30,507 bases of DNA from contig JBDRAU010000059.1 of NCBI GenBank assembly GCA_043823315.1, forward strand, positions 1-30,507, in the 5' to 3' direction. The first letter of the stretch is position 1. Every line of letters begins with the position of its first letter. The notes beneath the pieces are model-generated. The model worked only from the letters and a program-made list of their open reading frames with translations. It was not told the origin of the DNA and did no database searches. The translations under genes and the position numbers were made by a program. Source of the stretch: JBDRAU01 sp043823315. Lineage in GTDB: Bacteria; Patescibacteriota; UBA1384; DTJR01. Shown here in pieces: positions 27,489 to 30,507 of the stretch.

Positions 27489-27777
27489 TGGGACATAAGA
27501 CGTCCCGTGTGGGAGCGCGTGAGTCGCGCTGTTGCGCCATGGCGCGTGTGATGCACCTCTTTTGGGTAGGTGCCACCCTGTAAAGGGCAAACTGGCCTGA
27601 TTGCGAGTTTGCCGACTGGGCAGTTGCCGCTCCGGCTTAGGGAGGGTCTGCGTGATGCACCTCTTTTGGGTAGGTGCCACCCGTATGACGACACGTACTG
27701 GGTTCGGGGCAGATCAAGGACGCTAGAATCCTGTGTAGCGCCGTGTTCTTGGTCTGCGGTTTACGGGCAGGACTCCT
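27489..27777 (-). ncRNA. GC-rich structured 3' region with two 31-bp direct repeats
   Basis: About 290 nt between the mini-protein stop and the terminator. Two identical 31-bp repeats (27548-27578 and 27652-27682), each containing GCACCT/AGGTGC with a 9-nt loop. Between them is GGCAAACT/AGTTTGCC (about 27587-27613). Near the end GGGAC/GTCCC (around 27487-27504). The repeats are 104 nt apart, not a multiple of three, and so fall in different frames, which argues against a coding repeat. Candidate structured RNA; no known family recognised. Confidence 0.5.
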
Positions 27778-27939
27778 CTAGAACCAACAGTTGGCAAAGT
27801 AGCAGCAACCGAAGCAACCGGCTGTCACGGCGGCATAAGACATAACCGTGAAAGCTGCGCTGACCAAACCGCAGAACGCCACTAGAGGAACGGCGACCGC
27901 TACGACAGCAGCAATGCCGAGATACTCTAGGAAACGCAT
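27778..27939 (-). CDS. GC-rich 53-residue Cys-containing membrane mini-protein
   Basis: Reads MRFLEYLGIAAVVAVAVPLV, then AFCGLVSAAFTVMSY, then AAVTAGCFGCCYFANCWF. A hydrophobic helix or two and a tail with four Cys within about 11 residues. ATG 27937-27939 is preferred because GGGAGATGAGG stands upstream; an in-frame ATG six codons earlier would put that site inside the gene. It has its own promoter (28016-28043), a long GC-rich 3' region and a terminator nearly identical to that of the 69-residue protein at 1672-1881, which is also small, hydrophobic and Cys-containing. Unknown function. The Cys-rich tail could bind metal or form disulfides; that is inference. Confidence 0.65.
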   Translation of the reverse strand: MRFLEYLGIAAVVAVAVPLVAFCGLVSAAFTVMSYAAVTAGCFGCCYFANCWF

Positions 27940-28015
27940 GGCCTCATCTCCCTTCATGTGAATTTACTCATGGGTCTTGTTGGCGCCTCCTACAAAACCC
28001 ACTTGCATTGGTCAT

Positions 28016-28043
28016 ATTTTAGTACTTTTTAGAAATTTGTAAA
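28016..28043 (-). promoter_or_regulatory. Promoter of the mini-protein gene
   Basis: Minus strand: TTTACA (28038-28043), 16-nt spacer, TAAAAT (28016-28021). Leader about 70 nt containing GGAGGCGCC. Confidence 0.55.
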
Positions 28044-28071
28044 GAGTGGGAGATTTTTTAGGGATTTGTGA

Positions 28072-28245
28072 GAGCTTTTGCGAGGTGGAATCGCAAAATT
28101 CCTAAGCACAAATCTGCCTTCAGCAAAAACCTATTCATTAATTAAAGAAATGATTAACATTATTCATCTGGCATATGACAGTGGGCTCAAAGGAATCATC
28201 CTTTATCGATCAGACAGCAGAAAACATCAACCTAAAAAGCCCTAG
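28072..28245 (+). pseudogene. 3' remnant of a B12-dependent ribonucleotide reductase
   Basis: An open plus-strand frame ends at TAG 28243-28245. From about 28099 it reads FLSTNLPSAKTYSLIKEMIN, then IIHLAYDSGLKGIILYRSDS, then RKHQP. This matches the C-terminal part of adenosylcobalamin-dependent (class II, NrdJ) ribonucleotide reductases, where NLP is followed by an acidic helix and AxxxGLKGxTxYRdGSRxxQ. Nothing upstream continues the protein: the similarity begins exactly where a family hairpin (28076-28098) ends. Its end overlaps the convergent CYTH gene by 4 nt. Read as a decayed fragment; a 31-residue ORF from ATG 28150 is possible but has no ribosome site. Confidence 0.6.
28076..28098. 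repeat. 8-bp/7-nt loop hairpin, copy 7
   Basis: TTTTGCGA-GGTGGAA-TCGCAAAA: perfect 8-bp stem and the constant loop. It sits at the 5' edge of the ribonucleotide reductase remnant. Confidence 0.8.
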
Positions 28246-28835
28246 AACTTCGCTAGTTTATGCATGAGTTCGTTAGTAAGGCTTTTTTTAACGATTTGCT
28301 CGCTTTTTATGCCTGCCTCTTCAAAAAAATCTAAAATCTTTTGTTTAGCTTCACTTGCTTTTGATTTTTCAGTAATAAGCTCAACTTCTATTGCACTTCC
28401 AGCGTCTTTTATTTCCTCGAAGTTTACACTCATTCCCCGATATTTGAAGACATGTCTATGCTTTTCAAGGGTAAAAAAAGATTTGAATCCCAGGGCAACG
28501 CAAATTTTTTGTGCCTCCTTGAGAGAATTAATTTTAATTTCGTGCTCATCCCATGCGTTATGATCCTCGTATGCGGTGATGACTTTCATGTTTATTGTGG
28601 TTTCTAGCTTACTTCCTACTTTTGATTCACGAAGTCTCAGGCTAAAACTTCCCACATCATCCATTTCAACTTCAGAAAACTGCCTGACTGAGTTAGGACA
28701 ATAATAAACATCTTTTATATATTGCTTTTTGCTGGGTGCGTTTTTTAATAAATCAAGTATATTTTCTTTTTTTCTTTTTGTAATAAACGCCCTCAATTCC
28801 ACCTCGTGATTTTTCATTTCCTTTTCCTTATCCAT
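28242..28835 (-). CDS. CYTH domain protein
   Basis: 197 residues, a single CYTH fold. ExExK-like opening HEVELRAF (residues 10-17), then FSLRLRES, ETTINMKV, DEHEIKINS, LEKHRHVFKYRGMSVNFEEI and SAIEVELITE supply the alternating charged residues of the triphosphate tunnel. CYTH enzymes hydrolyse triphosphates (thiamine-TP, inorganic) or act as class IV adenylate cyclases; which applies is not clear. The Arg where ExExK has Lys is a conservative change. Its start overlaps the stop of the receiver-domain gene (TAATG), so the two are translated together, hinting at a signalling role. Confidence 0.85.
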   Translation of the reverse strand: MDKEKEMKNHEVELRAFITKRKKENILDLLKNAPSKKQYIKDVYYCPNSVRQFSEVEMDDVGSFSLRLRESKVGSKLETTINMKVITAYEDHNAWDEHEIKINSLKEAQKICVALGFKSFFTLEKHRHVFKYRGMSVNFEEIKDAGSAIEVELITEKSKASEAKQKILDFFEEAGIKSEQIVKKSLTNELMHKLAKF

Positions 28836-29371
28836 TAATCATTTTCAAGTCGTAAACTTTTGAAATAGGCAAGAGTTCCTTTTCGCTTATCGACCGACGA
28901 TGAAGCCCCGGCCTTCATAAGTTCCGCCGCATATTCTTCTTCGGTACTAAAGGCTACGATTTGTGGCAGCTTGGCGTTGTGCCTGGCAGCAACTTGCTTT
29001 AATTCTTCTATAACCGCTACTCCTGTTTTGTATTTAGGATTTTCTACCTCTCCTTCTAGGCTATAATCCATTAAAATAATCACAGGCGGAAGTTCATCCT
29101 TTTCCAGAATTTCTTCATATCTAGCAATAGCTTGCTCTCCTTCTTGAAAATGCACGATTGTGGCGTTGACTTGATTTTGCCCTAGAATGCTTGACCCACC
29201 TTCAACTATTAATTTGGCAAGTTGACCCGAATCCTCAATCAACCAAATCTGTTTGGGTTGCTCAACCTTTATAGGTTCAGGATTGGCTTCAGATGCTTGT
29301 GTATTTATCGGAGCCATTAACTCGTCGGCTGTTTTGTCGTCGATAGGTCCCATCGGGTTAGGTTCGCCCAT
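28835..29371 (-). CDS. Stand-alone receiver-domain response regulator
   Basis: 178 residues: a 40-residue Pro/Glu-rich N-terminus (MGEPNPMGPIDDKTADELM) and a CheY-like receiver domain. QIWLIEDSGQ gives the acidic pair (Glu46, Asp47), VIILMDYSLEG the phospho-acceptor Asp102, IVAFSTEEE the Ser/Thr (132-133), and SSVDKRKG the Lys (152). No output domain, so output is by protein contact. AGGAGG precedes the ATG. Co-translated with the CYTH gene. No histidine kinase in the window. The N-terminal MGExxxxGPIDD also starts the 29627-30031 protein. Confidence 0.85.
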   Translation of the reverse strand: MGEPNPMGPIDDKTADELMAPINTQASEANPEPIKVEQPKQIWLIEDSGQLAKLIVEGGSSILGQNQVNATIVHFQEGEQAIARYEEILEKDELPPVIILMDYSLEGEVENPKYKTGVAVIEELKQVAARHNAKLPQIVAFSTEEEYAAELMKAGASSSVDKRKGTLAYFKSLRLEND

Positions 29372-29394
29372 AAATCCTCCTGTATGTTTATTTA

Positions 29395-29424
29395 AGACTA
29401 GGGCTTTTGACTTAATTTTTCAAT
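29395..29424 (-). promoter_or_regulatory. TAGTCTTAA-type promoter of the receiver/CYTH operon
   Basis: Minus strand: TTGAAA (29419-29424), 18-nt spacer, TAGTCT (29395-29400), then TAAA. The spacer includes CAAAAGCCC, also present at 30060-30088. Confidence 0.6.
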
Positions 29425-29426
29425 GC

Positions 29427-29620
29427 CTGCCCGCCGGTCTTCGACTCTCCTTCGACAGTGAGCTCAGGACGGTCGAACCGCGAGGCTCAGACTCGAGGAG
29501 CAGGCAGGGCTCAGGGAATGAGGTTTACCCCGTTTAATTTACTATTATTTAATGGGGCGTTCAGGATCTGGGTAAATGTTTTTTATGTTGTGTGTGGTCG
29601 AAATAGTAGAGTTCCCTATT
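29427..29620. repeat. Repeated spacer block, copy 2
   Basis: 83-bp palindromic repeat (29427-29509) followed by the spacer repeat (29559-29620), in the same order as at 24071-24230. It ends 7 nt before the stop codon of the 29627-30031 gene. Confidence 0.8.
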
Positions 29621-29626
29621 TCCTAC

Positions 29627-30031
29627 TCACCGTCCTTTCCATTCATAATAAACGGCGGTCAGGTAGATGGGTTTCTCGTGCCACAGTTCTTCTGGAATGG
29701 CTCGTACACGATCAGCCAGTTTTTCTATAGAATCTGAAGCTAATTTTAAATCTGTTCTCATTTTTTCAGCATCAGCTTCGGTAGTTGGCGACTTGCCTTG
29801 CATCCGTCTTAAAGCAATCTTTAATTTAAGAAATAATACACCGGCAGGAAGGTTTTCCGTCTCTCTTCCAGTAACCATTCCATGTACGCTAAACACATCT
29901 GGATTATTCTCCTCGCTTGGTGGAACAGCTTCAGCAGATTCATCTATTGGCGGATGCGACCAGGCGATGTCTTTACCCAAAACTCCATTTTCATCTTCGT
30001 CGTCGATTGGCGGACCAGGTACTTCACCCAT
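29627..30031 (-). CDS. Hypothetical protein with N-terminus shared with the response regulator
   Basis: 134 residues. The disordered acidic N-terminus begins MGEVPGPPIDDEDENG, close to MGEPNPMGPIDDKTAD of the receiver protein; PPIDES recurs at about residue 27. The C-terminal half is helical (VLFLKLKIALRRMQGK, EADAEKMRTDLKLASDSIEKLADRVRAIPEELW) and ends YLTAVYYEWKGR. No family recognised, no membrane segment. No Shine-Dalgarno; it follows a TTGAAA/TAGTCT promoter by about 22 nt. Possibly a partner of the neighbouring signalling proteins. Confidence 0.6.
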   Translation of the reverse strand: MGEVPGPPIDDEDENGVLGKDIAWSHPPIDESAEAVPPSEENNPDVFSVHGMVTGRETENLPAGVLFLKLKIALRRMQGKSPTTEADAEKMRTDLKLASDSIEKLADRVRAIPEELWHEKPIYLTAVYYEWKGR

Positions 30032-30059
30032 AATTTCACAGTATTAGTTTCTCTACTTA

Positions 30060-30088
30060 AGACTAGGGCTTTTGGCATAATTTTTCAA
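30060..30088 (-). promoter_or_regulatory. TAGTCTTAA-type promoter of the 29627-30031 gene
   Basis: Minus strand: TTGAAA (30083-30088), 17-nt spacer ending CAAAAGCCC, TAGTCT (30060-30065), then TAAG. Confidence 0.6.
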
Positions 30089-30150
30089 CGCCTCACACCC
30101 TGAGCCGTTCGGATTTTTGAAATTAGTTCTCACGGCCGAGATGAGCCGGT

Positions 30151-30300
30151 CAGATTTGGGATAAAAGTTTTATGTTGAGTGTGGTCGAAATAGTAGCGTT
30201 CCCTATCGCCTAGTGCTCACGGCCGAGCTAAAACTCTTATCGCCAATCATCAGGCTTGCCCCGTTAGAGATCAAAAATATTGTATCTTCTGATGGGGGAA
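30151..30300. repeat. Spacer repeats near the window end
   Basis: Spacer-repeat copy 5 (30151-30205), then a 26-bp repeat (30245-30270) identical to 25892-25917, in the reverse order to that spacer. After the 26-bp repeat, CATCAG pairs with CTGATG, whereas the other copy uses GTTAGA/TCTAAC. Confidence 0.75.
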
Positions 30301-30358
30301 AAAGTTAAGCGTCCCCTACCACCTTGACTTACATAATTCTTCTGAATAATTTTCCTTT

Positions 30359-30386
30359 CACTACTATACTGCGCAGTACAGTAGTG
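30359..30386. repeat. 28-bp palindrome after the HTH gene
   Basis: Two 14-base arms meeting at GC/GC (CACTACT...AGTAGTG), one mismatch. It lies 10 nt after the stop of the HTH gene; no T-run follows on the minus strand. Could be a binding site. Confidence 0.6.
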
Positions 30387-30395
30387 GTAGATCAG

Positions 30396-30507
30396 TCATT
30401 ATTGAATAGTTTGTTGATAATTGGGCTGCCTTTGGTTTTGAAATGAATCTTATTAATCGTCCCTTCGGACATTCCCATCCTATCAACAATCTCTTGATAT
30501 GTGTCCT
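30396..30507 (-). CDS. C-terminus of a LuxR/sigma-region-4-like HTH protein (partial)
   Basis: The last 36 residues are visible before the TGA stop: DTYQEIVDRMGMSEGTINKI followed by HFKTKGSPIINKLFNND. YQEIVDRMGMSEGTINKI is a helix-turn-helix of the LuxR or sigma region 4 type. The start is outside the window. Given the receiver protein nearby, a response-regulator C-terminus is plausible but unproven. Confidence 0.6.

Noticed and set aside
27452..27694. Minus-strand ORFs across the GC-rich structured region
   Set aside because: No ribosome site, the 31-bp repeats fall in different frames, and strong hairpins explain the sequence better.

Overview
The window looks like a chromosomal segment of an AT-rich, streamlined bacterium, most likely of the Candidate Phyla Radiation (Patescibacteria). 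The evidence is indirect: small core genes with lineage-style extensions or deletions (L7/L12, L1), a PaaX-like regulator with a Cas2-like fold, a DUF3048 protein, a LytR_C protein, a histidyl-tRNA synthetase without its anticodon-binding domain, many tiny unrecognised proteins and many short palindromic repeats. I cannot name a phylum within that group. Nearly every gene is on the minus strand. RF2 is present and carries the SPF tripeptide, so UGA is read as stop.

Layout, left to right. 1-6.6 kb: translation genes (rplL, rplJ with L10 leader and attenuator, rplA, pth, ybaB/ebfC, prfB) and a low-complexity surface protein with an LPESG-type C-terminal anchor. 7.0-9.9 kb: a GC-rich operon of two secreted proteins, one collagen-like, under a near-consensus promoter. 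10-11.4 kb: a PaaX-like regulator bracketed by two copies of one long palindrome, and a plus-strand lytic transglycosylase. 11.4-15.1 kb: DUF3048 protein, an overlapping operon (LytR_C protein, membrane metalloprotease-like protein, PPC/DUF296 protein) and lexA. 15.1-15.7 kb: a non-coding run of tandem structured elements. 15.7-16.3 kb: a GC-rich orphan gene. 16.4-22.8 kb: hisS and the coupled nusA-clpC-relA/spoT cluster. 22.9-30.5 kb: an accessory block of small genes (ParB-like protein, duplicated lipoprotein-like domain protein, DUF433/DUF5615 toxin-antitoxin pair, PQ-loop protein, GC-rich mini-protein, CYTH protein, receiver-domain protein, HTH protein) separated by repeated spacer elements, with a remnant of a B12-dependent ribonucleotide reductase.

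Three themes stand out. First, four GC-rich transcription units sit in this AT-rich background, each with its own near-consensus promoter and most with a strong Shine-Dalgarno; two end in near-identical terminators. One of them encodes a secreted protein whose C-terminus shares a GGDQxTNVGV motif with the neighbouring AT-rich surface protein. Second, the spacers carry several families of structured elements: an 8-bp-stem/7-nt-loop hairpin with an almost constant loop and covarying stems, a set of imperfect-palindrome modules (one folding as a four-way junction), and a repeated spacer block in the accessory region. Third, several genes (prfB, hisS, the LytR_C gene, probably pth and the PaaX-like gene) have a -10 box only 6-9 nt before the start codon, suggesting leaderless mRNAs. 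Base composition and RNA folds were judged by eye; no search or folding program was run.
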